Assembly: GCA_045634085.1 (NCBI GenBank)
Contig: JAZQZM010000052.1
Span: 32,454 to 96,453, forward strand
Reading direction: 5' to 3'
DNA: 64,000 nt
From: HGM04593 sp045634085
GTDB taxonomy: Bacteria > Bacteroidota > Bacteroidia > Bacteroidales > Bacteroidaceae
Made by a program: the position numbers and the translations under genes
The notes under the pieces: generated by a model
What the model was told of the DNA's origin: nothing
Databases searched by the model: none
The model's input: the letters and a program-made list of their open reading frames with translations, nothing else
In this document: in pieces, positions 1 through 8,567 of the stretch
Position numbering within the stretch: position 1 is the stretch's first letter
Layout of the letters: every line of letters starts with the position of its first letter

Positions 1-1
1 T

Positions 2-607
2 GACAATAACGGCAACCTTACCGATGAGAACATAAATGAAATGCTCAAGAAAAATGGGCTTGACCCCACCAGGAAGGAGATGGAAAAGATTGACAGTCAC
101 GGGATTGAAGAATTCATTAGTGGCATCACATTGGTAAGGGATTGTCAGGTATACAAGGGTAAGACAGGCTACATAAATATTGATATCGAGTGCCGCACCC
201 CAATAATGAAGGTTCATGAAAATAGCGGTAAAAGCTATTACATAGACGCAACAGGCGACACTATTGTAGGCATACACAAGGCACTGCATCTGCCGGTTGC
301 CAGTGGACACATAACACGCGAGATGAGGAAAAATGAGTTGAAGGACATTGCCAAAACAATATACAACAATCCGTTCTGGAGAGCACAGATAGAACAGGTA
401 TACTTCAACGAAAGGGGAGAAATAATACTGGTTCCCAGAGTCGGAGACCACATAATCGAGTTCGGCAACACAGACCATGCTGCCGAAAAGCTCAGCAAGC
501 TATATACGTTCTACTCAAGAGGACTGAATACCATCGGGTGGGACAAGTATGAGAAATTGAACATCGAGTTCAATGACAAAGTTATAGGTACAAGAAAAAA
601 CAAGTAA
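2..607 (+). CDS. ftsQ: Cell division protein FtsQ, 3' part (start lies outside the window)
   Basis: The reading frame is open from base 2, so the gene begins before the window and its membrane anchor and the start of the POTRA region are missing. About 201 residues are visible, with the beta-rich FtsQ/DivIB core: a YYIDATGDTI stretch like the family's (F/Y)xxDxxGxxF signature and the IEFGNTDHAAEKLSKL segment seen near the end of FtsQ proteins. FtsQ is a single-pass inner-membrane protein with a periplasmic domain that links the Z-ring machinery to septal wall synthesis. It stops 11 bases before ftsA, so ftsQ-ftsA-ftsZ form one division operon. Identification rests on these motifs plus the neighbours. 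Confidence 0.9.
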   Translation, partial: DNNGNLTDENINEMLKKNGLDPTRKEMEKIDSHGIEEFISGITLVRDCQVYKGKTGYINIDIECRTPIMKVHENSGKSYYIDATGDTIVGIHKALHLPVASGHITREMRKNELKDIAKTIYNNPFWRAQIEQVYFNERGEIILVPRVGDHIIEFGNTDHAAEKLSKLYTFYSRGLNTIGWDKYEKLNIEFNDKVIGTRKNK

Positions 608-618
608 ATATACAGGAT

Positions 619-2007
619 ATGGGACAGACCAATTACATCGTAGCAATCGAACTCAGTTCGTCAAGGGTAACCGGCGCTGCAGGAATTGAGACGCACAACG
701 GAATGAAGATTATTGCAACGGCAAGCGAACGCGTCGACGACTTCATTTCCAAAGGTATCGTACGTAATGTCGACAAGACAAGCGAAGCCATTACAAATGT
801 CATCAACAACCTTGAAACCTCTCTTTTTGAAGAAGCAGGCGAGGGAATAACCATCAAGAAGGCATACATTTCACTCTCGGGACTTACCCTTCAGAGCAGA
901 CACTCGCAGAAAGTACGCAATTTCGGCACACACACAAAAATAACAGCCGACCACATAAACGAACTTGCCATTGAGAATGACCGCACATTCCAGATACCCG
1001 ACGGTTATATAAAGGTAGATGTGATTGAACAGGAGTTCAAGACTGACGGCAAGGTGAACCGCGACCCTATTGGCGCCCCCGCCATGACCATTGAAGGGAA
1101 CTATCTGAATATCATTATAAGGAAACAGTTCCTTGACCAGCTGTACGAGAGTTTCAGCATGGCAAAGACCGAAATTGCCGAGCTGTTCATTGCCGCACGC
1201 ATGGATTCCGACATAATACTCCCGAAGGACGACCGCCGCAACGGTTGTGCACTCGTCAATATCGGCGCCGACACTACTACCATAGCCGTATACAAAAACG
1301 ACCAGCTGCGCAAGCTTACTGTGGTTCCTTTCGGCAGCAGGAACATAACACGCGACATGTGCTCCGAAAAGATATCCTTTGACCAGGCCGAGGCCATCAA
1401 GATTGGACGCGGCTACCGTTCGCAGACAACAGAAAGTGACCCCATTGACAACGGCACATTAGACAACATCATCAGTGGCCGCATGAGTGAGATACTGCAG
1501 AACGTAAAGTACCAGATAAACGAATCGGGAGAAATCATCAACACGATTGTTTTCACCGGCGGAGGTTCAAGACTGAAGAATCTGGACCAGCTGCTCGAAG
1601 AGTATCTGCCCGATTTCAAGACAAGCATACAGTCCGACCCCAAGCTGGCATTTGAATGTGTACCCGGAGTCAACACCATAGGCATATTCACAACAGCACT
1701 GTACGGCCTGCTGAATCATGGCAAGGAGAACTGTTGCGAGGTCATCAACCAAACACCGCCACCACTCAGCGGAACACTGTTCAGCAATGAACCTGTAGTT
1801 AATGAAAAAACGCAGAAGACAGTTCCCGTTAAGGAAGAACCCAAGGAGACACCGAACAAGACTCAGCAAAAAGATACAGTCAAGAAAGTGAAAGAACCTA
1901 AGAAACCGAAGCCAAACCCACTCGGCGATCTTTTCGGCAATTTCAAAGAATTCCTGATAAGCGCTACAAGCGAAGACCCTGAGCAGGATACAGACAACGA
2001 CGAATAA
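619..2007 (+). CDS. ftsA: Cell division protein FtsA
   Basis: FtsA is an actin-like ATPase that tethers FtsZ to the inner membrane and recruits the divisome. Visible actin-fold motifs are phosphate-1 (IELSSSRVTG, residues 10-19), phosphate-2 (VNIGADTTTIAVY, about 213-225) and the adenosine motif (VFTGGGSRLKNL, 311-322). Residues from about 375 onward form a long linker rich in Lys, Pro and Glu, followed by a short segment (about 434-450, GDLFGNFKEFLISA) that could be the amphipathic membrane-targeting helix, and then a very acidic tail. The length of 462 residues is somewhat longer than the 420 of E. coli because of this linker. It lies between ftsQ (11 bases) and ftsZ (3 bases). Confidence 0.96.
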   Translation: MGQTNYIVAIELSSSRVTGAAGIETHNGMKIIATASERVDDFISKGIVRNVDKTSEAITNVINNLETSLFEEAGEGITIKKAYISLSGLTLQSRHSQKVRNFGTHTKITADHINELAIENDRTFQIPDGYIKVDVIEQEFKTDGKVNRDPIGAPAMTIEGNYLNIIIRKQFLDQLYESFSMAKTEIAELFIAARMDSDIILPKDDRRNGCALVNIGADTTTIAVYKNDQLRKLTVVPFGSRNITRDMCSEKISFDQAEAIKIGRGYRSQTTESDPIDNGTLDNIISGRMSEILQNVKYQINESGEIINTIVFTGGGSRLKNLDQLLEEYLPDFKTSIQSDPKLAFECVPGVNTIGIFTTALYGLLNHGKENCCEVINQTPPPLSGTLFSNEPVVNEKTQKTVPVKEEPKETPNKTQQKDTVKKVKEPKKPKPNPLGDLFGNFKEFLISATSEDPEQDTDNDE

Positions 2008-2010
2008 CAA

Positions 2011-3408
2011 ATGATACAAAACAATACAGATATGGACGAGCCAATAAAGAAGACACTTCCTTTTGCAATACCGACCGATGGTCCAAGAATAATAAAGGTT
2101 GTTGGTGTAGGCGGTGGCGGCAGCAACGCCGTGCACAACATGTACCGTAAGGGTATACACAATGTATCATTTGCGGTATGCAACACCGACATGCAGGCCA
2201 TGCAAAACTCACCCATCCCCAAAAAGGTACAGCTAGGTGTTGAGATAACCGAGGGCCTTGGAGCCGGAAATGACCCAGAAGTTGCCCGCAAGGCAGCTGA
2301 GGAGAGCCGTGAGGAGATTATGCGCCTCTTCGACGACGGCACAAAGATGGCATTCATCACTGCCGGCATGGGAGGCGGTACCGGAACAGGTGCAGCCCCA
2401 GTGGTTGCAGAGATAGCCAAGAATATGGGAATCCTTACTGTAGGTATTGTAACGATACCGTTCAAGTTCGAGATGACCGGAAAGATTAAACAGGCACTCC
2501 GCGGTGTCATCGAGATTTCAAAACATGTTGACGCACTGCTTGTAATCAACAACCAGCGTCTCATTGACATGTACCCCAAACTCAACGTCACCGAAGGATT
2601 CCTCATGGTGGACAACGTGCTTACTACAGCCACCAAGAGCATTGCCGAGATAATAACCGCACGCGGTACCATCAATCTCGACTTCCGCGACGTGAGGAAA
2701 ATCCTCAAGAACGGCGGCGTGGCAATAATGAGTTACGGCATCGAGAAGGGCGAAAGACGTGTATCAAAGGCATTTGAGAGTGCACTTCATTCACCCCTGC
2801 TCAATGACAACGACATCTACAAGTCGAAGAAGATTCTGTTCAACATCTATGAGAACCCCAATGACCCTATCCGCATCGAGGAAATGGCCGAAGTCGAGGC
2901 TTTCATGGCCAAGTTCAGGGAAGATGACATCGAACTCATCTGGGGATACAGCAAGGACCACAACCTTGAAGAGGGAGCCGTAAAGGTAACCGTACTTGCC
3001 ACAGGATTCGGTATGAAGGACATTCCGGGCATGGAACCGGTAATCGACGAGGAAACCAGACTCCAGAAAACAATATCACTCGCCGACCAGGAGAAAAAAG
3101 AACGCGAGGAGAAGGAACTTGAAAAGATGGCCAGCGTATTCTACAAGTCGGAGTACAAGGTCTACATATTCAAGGGCGACGAGATGTACGACGACGAGTT
3201 CATTGAGGCACTTGACAATTCCCCCACATACAAGCGAACAACAGCAGAACTTGAGAGGATTGTAGAGAGCCTGGTACAGCATCCCGCAGCCGTTGCCCCG
3301 ACAGTAACCGAACAAGAACCTTCGGAAAATGTTGAAATAGCAGAGGTCATAGCCGAAGAGCAGCAGCCCGAAGACAACGAAGAAGCGATAACACCAGACA
3401 ATATATAA
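2011..3408 (+). CDS. ftsZ: Cell division GTPase FtsZ
   Basis: FtsZ is the tubulin-like GTPase that polymerises into the cytokinetic ring. The nucleotide loop VGGGGSNAV is at residues 33-41, the tubulin signature GGGTGTG at 121-127 and the T7 synergy loop NLDFRDV at 222-228 with its catalytic Asp residues, so the GTPase should be active. The globular domain ends near residue 345. The remainder is a charged linker (EKKEREEKELEKM) and a block containing YKVYIFKGDEMYDDEF and PTYKRT. I do not see the canonical C-terminal peptide of other phyla that binds FtsA. The start is the first ATG, 3 bases after the ftsA stop. The last gene of the division operon proper. Confidence 0.98.
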   Translation: MIQNNTDMDEPIKKTLPFAIPTDGPRIIKVVGVGGGGSNAVHNMYRKGIHNVSFAVCNTDMQAMQNSPIPKKVQLGVEITEGLGAGNDPEVARKAAEESREEIMRLFDDGTKMAFITAGMGGGTGTGAAPVVAEIAKNMGILTVGIVTIPFKFEMTGKIKQALRGVIEISKHVDALLVINNQRLIDMYPKLNVTEGFLMVDNVLTTATKSIAEIITARGTINLDFRDVRKILKNGGVAIMSYGIEKGERRVSKAFESALHSPLLNDNDIYKSKKILFNIYENPNDPIRIEEMAEVEAFMAKFREDDIELIWGYSKDHNLEEGAVKVTVLATGFGMKDIPGMEPVIDEETRLQKTISLADQEKKEREEKELEKMASVFYKSEYKVYIFKGDEMYDDEFIEALDNSPTYKRTTAELERIVESLVQHPAAVAPTVTEQEPSENVEIAEVIAEEQQPEDNEEAITPDNI

Positions 3409-3409
3409 T

Positions 3410-3862
3410 ATGGAACTATTTGACATCATCAGCAACGACATCAAGGAGGCCATGAAGGCAAAAGACAAAGTCGCCCTTGACACCCTCCGTAACATAAAGA
3501 AAGTCCTGCTTGAGGCAAAGACCGCCCCCGGCGCAAATGACACCGTAAGCGATGAGACGGCCATAAAGATTATCCAGAAACTTGTCAAGCAGGGCAAGGA
3601 GTCAGCAGAGCTCTACAGCAGCCAGAACCGTCCCGAACTTGCAGCTGAGGAACTTGCACAGGTTGCAGTAATGGAGAAATACTTACCTGCACAGATGAGT
3701 GAAGCAGAGATTGCTGCAACCGTAAAGGAGATTATTTCCAACGTAGGCGCCTGCGGTCCGCAGGACATGGGCAAGGTAATGGGAGTTGCAACAAAACAGC
3801 TTGCCGGCAAGGCCGAAGGCAGAATGATTTCAACAATCGTGAAACAGTTGCTCAGCAACTAA
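3410..3862 (+). CDS. GatB/YqeY domain protein
   Basis: A 150-residue stand-alone YqeY-type protein, related to the tail domain of the GatB amidotransferase subunit. The family is small, all helical and probably binds tRNA, but its precise role is not settled. Features that match are the N-terminal LFDIISNDIKEAMKAKDKVALDTLR segment, the AIKIIQKLVKQGKESAELYSS helix and the C-terminal MGKVMGVATKQLAGKAEG motif. The start lies 1 base after the ftsZ stop, so it is co-transcribed with the division genes. Its 3' end overlaps the convergent recO gene by 4 bases (the two stop codons interlock at 3859-3862), leaving no space for a terminator. Confidence 0.9.
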   Translation: MELFDIISNDIKEAMKAKDKVALDTLRNIKKVLLEAKTAPGANDTVSDETAIKIIQKLVKQGKESAELYSSQNRPELAAEELAQVAVMEKYLPAQMSEAEIAATVKEIISNVGACGPQDMGKVMGVATKQLAGKAEGRMISTIVKQLLSN

Positions 3863-4581
3863 TCGAACAGTTCCCTGAGTACATCCATGGACTTAAGCTG
3901 AGGAAAATCAGGGATATGCAGACGGTAATATTTCAACAGGATTGCGAGGTACTCACCTCGCAATTTTCTGTTAAGTGAGAGCATATGCATTGAATCGTAC
4001 CCTGTGCGCAACAGTCCGACAAAAGGAGCTGAATCCTGCGGCATCAGGAAATCGGGGTGCAACGGATGCTCGTTCACCGCACATCCCTGCAGAAGGTCTA
4101 CATAACTGCGCAGAGTGTAATTCTCAAGGTTAGGATAAATACCGATGTAACGCAAAAGCTGCACCATAAAGACCAGATGGAAATCGGCATAACAGTTTTC
4201 GAGACTGTCAAAGAGGGTCAAGGAACGGTCAAGGAAATTGAACAGAGCCTCATCTTCACCCTCCTCACGCAAGGAGTAGACAAGCAGTTCCGAGAGAAAA
4301 AGAGCAATGGAAGACTTTACCACATTACCCTGCACTGAGGAGTAGAGCATATAAGGCTGTACATCAGAGATGCGCGCCAGCGATTTCCCCTTTTTATAGT
4401 TTGCGGTAAACGAAATCATTGAAAGCGGTTGCAGAAGAACACGTCGCGCCCTGCCACGGGAACTGGATGAAACAGGAACAAGAAATGAGAGGCGGCCATG
4501 GGTACGGGTGTATATGTCAACAATCATCAGATTGTCGCTATACTTGAGTGTCCGCAGTACAATACCTTCAAAATTTTCCAT
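3859..4581 (-). CDS. recO: DNA repair protein RecO
   Basis: RecO acts with RecR (and RecF) to load RecA onto single-stranded DNA covered by SSB. The N-terminal OB-fold is recognisable (GIVLRTLKYSDNLMIVDIYT, followed by THGRLSFLVPVSSSSRG), then the helical domain with FLSELLVYSLREEGEDEALFN. The 240-residue length is normal for the family. I see no CxxC zinc motif, as in many Bacteroidota RecO proteins. The gene is transcribed leftward and converges on the yqeY-like gene with overlapping stop codons. Upstream it faces the tRNA-Glu/rpsT promoter region. Confidence 0.9.
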   Translation of the reverse strand: MENFEGIVLRTLKYSDNLMIVDIYTRTHGRLSFLVPVSSSSRGRARRVLLQPLSMISFTANYKKGKSLARISDVQPYMLYSSVQGNVVKSSIALFLSELLVYSLREEGEDEALFNFLDRSLTLFDSLENCYADFHLVFMVQLLRYIGIYPNLENYTLRSYVDLLQGCAVNEHPLHPDFLMPQDSAPFVGLLRTGYDSMHMLSLNRKLRGEYLAILLKYYRLHIPDFPQLKSMDVLRELFD

Positions 4582-4659
4582 TATCGGCTGTAAAAAACCT
4601 CTTTTTTATCAAATTACAACGATTTATAAGTGCAAAAATATAAAAAAAACGAGAAATCC

Positions 4660-4690
4660 TTTGTCAATTCAAAAAAAGGTTATACCTTTG
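4660..4690 (+). promoter_or_regulatory. Bacteroidota-type promoter for tRNA-Glu and rpsT
   Basis: A -33 box TTTG (4660-4663), a 19-base spacer and a -7 box TACCTTTG (4683-4690) match the consensus for the main sigma factor of Bacteroidota exactly. Transcription would start about 60 bases before the tRNA. No terminator is visible between the tRNA and rpsT, so both are probably on one transcript. Confidence 0.8.
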
Positions 4691-4750
4691 CATTCGCTTT
4701 GGCAAACAAACGCCGTTCAACAACCCTCAAAAGGGGTTTCTTCAAGCAAC

Positions 4751-4822
4751 GGCCCATTCGTCTATCGGCTAGGACGCAAGATTTTCATTCTTGAAAGAGG
4801 GGTTCGATTCCCCTATGGGCTA
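4751..4822 (+). tRNA. tRNA-Glu (anticodon TTC)
   Basis: A complete cloverleaf of 72 bases. The acceptor arms are GGCCCAT and ATGGGCT with discriminator A. The D arm is GTC/GAC, the anticodon stem CAAGA/TCTTG carries the loop TTTTCAT (anticodon TTC), and the T arm contains GGTTCGATTCC. CCA is not encoded. It lies 29 bases upstream of rpsT. Confidence 0.96.
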
Positions 4823-4851
4823 CAATTAAAACTAAAAAACAATATAAAGAG

Positions 4852-5106
4852 ATGGCAAATCACAAATCATCACTTAAGAGAATCAGACAGACAGAGAAGA
4901 GAAATCTTCAGAACCGTTATTATGGCAAGAACATGCGTTCTGCAGTTCGCAGTCTTCGTGCTATGACAGACAAGAACGAGGCTTTGGCTAAGTTCCCTGA
5001 GGTACAGAAGATGCTTGACAGAATGGCTAAGCGTGGTCTCATCCACAAGAACAAGGCTGCAAACCTCAAGTCAGGTCTTTGCGCTAAGATTGCAAAATTA
5101 GCCTAA
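4852..5106 (+). CDS. rpsT: 30S ribosomal protein S20
   Basis: Primary 16S rRNA-binding protein of the small subunit. The 84-residue product starts MANHKSSLKRIRQTEKRNLQN, is rich in Lys and Arg and is predicted to be all helical, with the typical AAKRGLIHKNKAANLKS-like C-terminal helix (here MAKRGLIHKNKAANLKSGL). The start is the ATG 29 bases after tRNA-Glu. It has its own hairpin terminator at 5135-5159. Confidence 0.97.
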   Translation: MANHKSSLKRIRQTEKRNLQNRYYGKNMRSAVRSLRAMTDKNEALAKFPEVQKMLDRMAKRGLIHKNKAANLKSGLCAKIAKLA

Positions 5107-5134
5107 ATTTTGACACATATATTTACCGAACAGG

Positions 5135-5159
5135 AGGCTGGATTTACATCCAGCCTTTT
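5135..5159 (+). terminator. Rho-independent terminator after rpsT
   Basis: A 9-bp stem AGGCTGGAT / ATCCAGCCT with a 4-base loop, ending in TTTT, 28 bases after the rpsT stop codon. Confidence 0.85.
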
Positions 5160-5346
5160 CGTGTATACCCACCCCACGCATTAAAGCATCATAAGCCCAC
5201 TTCAAACCATATCTTCGGCATACTTTAAAGCGCAGATTCATGCACCGAAAGAGACCTTTCCCCAACAGCGCCACCTCATATCAGCCGCAACAGTTCAAAA
5301 AGTGCCAAAACAACATTTTTTGCATCATTTTTTCATAGAAAAAAAC

Positions 5347-5377
5347 TTGCTAAAAAAGGCAGTTTTCATTAACTTTG
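5347..5377 (+). promoter_or_regulatory. Probable gyrB promoter
   Basis: A -7 box TAACTTTG (5370-5377) is preceded, after 20 bases, by CTTG (5346-5349), one base off the -33 consensus TTTG. It lies 30 bases before the gyrB start. The rest of the 300-base gap between rpsT and gyrB (5160-5340) shows no gene or repeat that I can recognise. Confidence 0.55.
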
Positions 5378-5406
5378 TTCAGTTTATTTGACTAGAAAAA
5401 TCAGTT

Positions 5407-7368
5407 ATGAGCGAAGATATCAACAAGAATTCTACGGCGAGCTATTCAGCCGATAGTATCCAGGTCCTCGAAGGATTGGAGGCGGTCCGCAAACGCCCTG
5501 CGATGTACATTGGAGACATCAGTGAAAAGGGTCTTCACCACTTGGTATATGAGGTGGTAGACAACTCTATTGATGAGGCGATGGCCGGATTCTGTACACA
5601 CATCAATGTAACCATCAACCCAGGAAACTCAATCACTGTTCAGGATAACGGACGCGGTATTCCCGTAGACTGGCACGAGAAAGAGGGCCGTTCGGCACTC
5701 GAGGTCGTAATGACAGTGCTGCACGCCGGCGGTAAGTTCAACAAGGACTCATACAAAGTGTCGGGTGGTCTGCACGGTGTAGGTGTATCTTGTGTGAACG
5801 CATTGTCAACACACATGAAGACCGAGGTTTTCCGCGACGGCAAGCACTATGAGCAGAACTACTCTTGCGGTAAGCCACTCGACGCAGTACACTGCATCGG
5901 CGAGACCGACATCAGAGGAACAAAGCAGACATTCCAGCCCGACGGTTCAATATTCACAGTAACAGAATACCAGTATCAGATATTGGCAACACGTCTTCGC
6001 GAGCTTGCATATCTGAATGCAGGTATCACAATCACATTGACCGACGCACGCGAAGCCGATGAGGAGGGCAACCACAAGAGTGAGACATTCCACTCAACCG
6101 AGGGTTTGAGAGAGTTCGTGCGCCACATCGACGCATCACGCATTCCATTGATTGGCAATGTCATCTACCTGAACACTGAGAAGAACAATATCCCCATCGA
6201 GGTTGCCATCCTGTACAACACCGGTTACAGCGAGAACGTACACACATACGTAAACAACATCAACACATACGAAGGTGGTACACACCTTGCTGGTTTCCGT
6301 CGCGCCCTTACCCGCACACTCAAGAAATATGCCGATGACACAAAGGCTCTTGAAAAGGCGAAGGTAGAGATTTCGGGCGAGGACTTCCGTGAGGGTTTGA
6401 CAGCCATTGTATCAGTAAAGGTCGCTGAGCCACAGTTCGAAGGCCAGACAAAGACTAAGCTCGGTAACAGCGAGGTTACAGGCGCCGTAGACCAGGCGGT
6501 GGGCGAAGCACTTGCATATTACCTTGAGGAGCACCCCAAGGAGGCCAAGATGGTTGTCGACAAAGTGATTCTTGCAGCCACAGCGCGTATTGCCGCACGC
6601 AAGGCACGCGAAAGCGTACAGCGCAAGAGCCCGATGGGCGGATGCGGATTGCCCGGCAAGCTCGCCGACTGCTCAGACAAGAATCCTGAAAACTGCGAAT
6701 TGTTCCTTGTCGAGGGTGACTCTGCGGGCGGTTCAGCAAAACAGGGACGCAAGAACAAGTTCCAGGCAATTCTTCCGTTGCGCGGTAAAATCCTGAACGT
6801 GGAAAAGGTAATGTGGCACAAGGCTTTCGAAAGCGACGAGGTGAACAACATTATCCAGGCCATTGGAGTACGTTTCGGACTTGATCCTGAGGACAGCAAG
6901 AAGGCAAACATCGAGAAGCTCCGCTACCACAAGATCATCATGATGGCCGATGCCGACGTCGACGGTGCACACATCGGTACACTTATCATGACACTCTTCT
7001 ACCGCTATATGCCGGAGCTCATTGAGGCCGGCTACCTCTACAAGGCAATGCCGCCACTCTACCTCTGCTCAAAGGGCAAGGTAAAGAAATACTGCTACGA
7101 CGACAAGGAGAAAGAGGCATTCATCCAGGAGTATGCAGGCGGCAACGAAAAGGACATCAACATCCAGCGCTATAAGGGTCTTGGTGAGATGAACCCGGAG
7201 CAGCTTTGGGACACTACAATGAACCCCGAGACACGTACATTGAAGCAAGTAACCATCCGCGACGCACAGGAGGCCGACTACATCTTCTCAATGCTCATGG
7301 GTGACGATGTAGGTCCACGCCGCGAATTCATCGAAAAGAACGCTACATACGCCAACATCGACGCATAA
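5407..7368 (+). CDS. gyrB: DNA gyrase subunit B
   Basis: ATPase subunit of DNA gyrase, which introduces negative supercoils with GyrA. The GHKL ATPase domain shows the catalytic Glu in YEVVDNSIDEA (49-59), QDNGRGIP (79-86) and the lid motif GGLHGVG (120-126). The TOPRIM domain contains EGDSAGGSAKQGR and the metal-binding MADADVDGAHI, followed by the conserved QRYKGLGEMNPEQLW. The length of 653 residues and DDVGPRREFIEKNA at the C-terminus are those of GyrB. ParE cannot be excluded from sequence alone, but the length and the end favour gyrase. Monocistronic: it has its own promoter and a strong hairpin behind it. Confidence 0.95.
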   Translation: MSEDINKNSTASYSADSIQVLEGLEAVRKRPAMYIGDISEKGLHHLVYEVVDNSIDEAMAGFCTHINVTINPGNSITVQDNGRGIPVDWHEKEGRSALEVVMTVLHAGGKFNKDSYKVSGGLHGVGVSCVNALSTHMKTEVFRDGKHYEQNYSCGKPLDAVHCIGETDIRGTKQTFQPDGSIFTVTEYQYQILATRLRELAYLNAGITITLTDAREADEEGNHKSETFHSTEGLREFVRHIDASRIPLIGNVIYLNTEKNNIPIEVAILYNTGYSENVHTYVNNINTYEGGTHLAGFRRALTRTLKKYADDTKALEKAKVEISGEDFREGLTAIVSVKVAEPQFEGQTKTKLGNSEVTGAVDQAVGEALAYYLEEHPKEAKMVVDKVILAATARIAARKARESVQRKSPMGGCGLPGKLADCSDKNPENCELFLVEGDSAGGSAKQGRKNKFQAILPLRGKILNVEKVMWHKAFESDEVNNIIQAIGVRFGLDPEDSKKANIEKLRYHKIIMMADADVDGAHIGTLIMTLFYRYMPELIEAGYLYKAMPPLYLCSKGKVKKYCYDDKEKEAFIQEYAGGNEKDINIQRYKGLGEMNPEQLWDTTMNPETRTLKQVTIRDAQEADYIFSMLMGDDVGPRREFIEKNATYANIDA

Positions 7369-7377
7369 AATAAATAA

Positions 7378-7435
7378 ACAGACAATAGAATTAAAGCAGC
7401 GATTTTTTAATCGCTGCTTTAATTCTATTGTCTGT
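7378..7435. terminator. Long bidirectional terminator hairpin between gyrB and the convergent membrane-protein gene
   Basis: A perfect 27-bp inverted repeat (7378-7404 and 7409-7435) with a TTTT loop. It ends 36 bases before the 3' end of the leftward gene at 7471 and starts 10 bases after gyrB, so it can serve both transcripts. Confidence 0.8.
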
Positions 7436-7470
7436 CCGCACTTAGCATACGGGGCAATGCATAGTATTCA

Positions 7471-8073
7471 TCAATCTTCACCCCGCAGACTTCTTATATG
7501 CTGCAGTATACCATCAAGACGCCTCTTGTTTGCCTTCTGCTGACAGTATCCCCAAATAGCCGACAATCCCATAGCGAATGTAGTTACGGCAATAACCTCA
7601 ACACTCCAGCTGAAGCCCGATGCAACAAGTATTGTCCAGGCAATCAGTGCTATGTACGGCGGCAACATAATCTTGCCTGTCATGGAACGGAGACGTTCAT
7701 GGCCCAGAACCTTCTCCTGCGCCTCGGTCATTGTCATTGACGGCAGACGGTCAATGTCAAGAGCCTTGTAACACCTGCGGTTCAGAAAATATTCCAACAT
7801 GCTTACCGCCAAGATAAAAAGACTGAAGCCCCAATATTCAACACCCCTGTCAATATACATGGCAAAGAACACGATACTTACTACGGGGGCCGAAATCAAC
7901 GAAATACGGAATCGGTTCCTGTACCACTTCTCGACGTGAGAGAGTTTTTCCTCAATTGCCCCGTTTACTATATCCTCACTAATTATACGCTGTTTTTCCA
8001 ACTTTTCGTCGAGAAGACCAAACTGTTTCTTAAGCTCCTCGAACTCCTTGAAATCTATTTCACGCTGTGTCAT
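7471..8073 (-). CDS. Membrane protein encoded with an ECF sigma factor (candidate anti-sigma factor)
   Basis: A 200-residue protein with an N-terminal charged, coiled-coil-like region (about 1-50, FKEFEELKKQFGLLDEKLEKQ), then two hydrophobic helices (about 57-75 and 80-95), a cytoplasmic loop, and two more helices (about 137-155 and 160-178) before a basic tail. I do not recognise a named family. The start is 11 bases after the stop of the sigma-factor gene, so the two are co-transcribed. This arrangement is typical of anti-sigma factors, but I see no ZAS zinc motif (HxxxCxxC), so the role is inferred from position only. Confidence 0.6.
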   Translation of the reverse strand: MTQREIDFKEFEELKKQFGLLDEKLEKQRIISEDIVNGAIEEKLSHVEKWYRNRFRISLISAPVVSIVFFAMYIDRGVEYWGFSLFILAVSMLEYFLNRRCYKALDIDRLPSMTMTEAQEKVLGHERLRSMTGKIMLPPYIALIAWTILVASGFSWSVEVIAVTTFAMGLSAIWGYCQQKANKRRLDGILQHIRSLRGED

Positions 8074-8084
8074 AGTTGCTGTTT

Positions 8085-8567
8085 TTAATTGTTAGACATT
8101 GATTTCAACTGCTCCTTTATACGGAACAGCCTGGTGGTCACGTTTGACAGTGTAATACCGACAACGTTGGCTATATCCTGATAGCTCATATTCTCCAGCC
8201 AAAGAAGAATGATTGCCCTATCGAAGACATCGAGACGGTTGATCCTGTCATACAGCATCTGAATCTGTTTACTGTGTTCGTCCTCATCGTGGTACAGGTC
8301 AATGTCAACCAGTAGAGGAACAGTCTGTACACTACTCTTCTTCTTCCGTTCCTGGTTACTGCATGTGTTCAGGCTGACACGCCATATCCAAGTTTTTATA
8401 TCACTGTCTCCACGGAAGTCCTTGAACCCCTTCCAAAGATTTATCAATATCTCCTGAAAAAGGTCATTGACCTCTTCCTTGTCGTTGGAAAAGAAGTAGC
8501 AGACAGTATAAATTGTCTTGCGGTACTCCTTGACCATTTCAGTAAATTTACGTTCAGTATTATCCAT
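8085..8567 (-). CDS. ECF-type RNA polymerase sigma factor
   Basis: A 160-residue extracytoplasmic-function sigma-70 factor. Region 2 is clear (EVNDLFQEILINLWKGFKDF, followed by TWIWRVSLNTCSN, which contacts the -10 element). Region 4 is the C-terminal helix-turn-helix (LDVFDRAIILLWLENMSYQD, then IANVVGITLSNVTTRLFRI). Regions 1.1 and 3 are absent, as expected for ECF factors. It is the first gene of a two-gene operon with a membrane protein that may control it. The signal and regulon cannot be read from the sequence. Confidence 0.93.
   Translation of the reverse strand: MDNTERKFTEMVKEYRKTIYTVCYFFSNDKEEVNDLFQEILINLWKGFKDFRGDSDIKTWIWRVSLNTCSNQERKKKSSVQTVPLLVDIDLYHDEDEHSKQIQMLYDRINRLDVFDRAIILLWLENMSYQDIANVVGITLSNVTTRLFRIKEQLKSMSNN

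Noticed and set aside
5160..5340. Small RNA or short gene between rpsT and gyrB
   Set aside because: No promoter-terminator pair and no convincing ORF; only the gyrB promoter is supported.
7981..8567. Possible two-component or toxin-antitoxin pair in place of the sigma/membrane pair
   Set aside because: Regions 2 and 4 of an ECF sigma factor are clear, and the partner has four membrane helices, unlike toxins or antitoxins.
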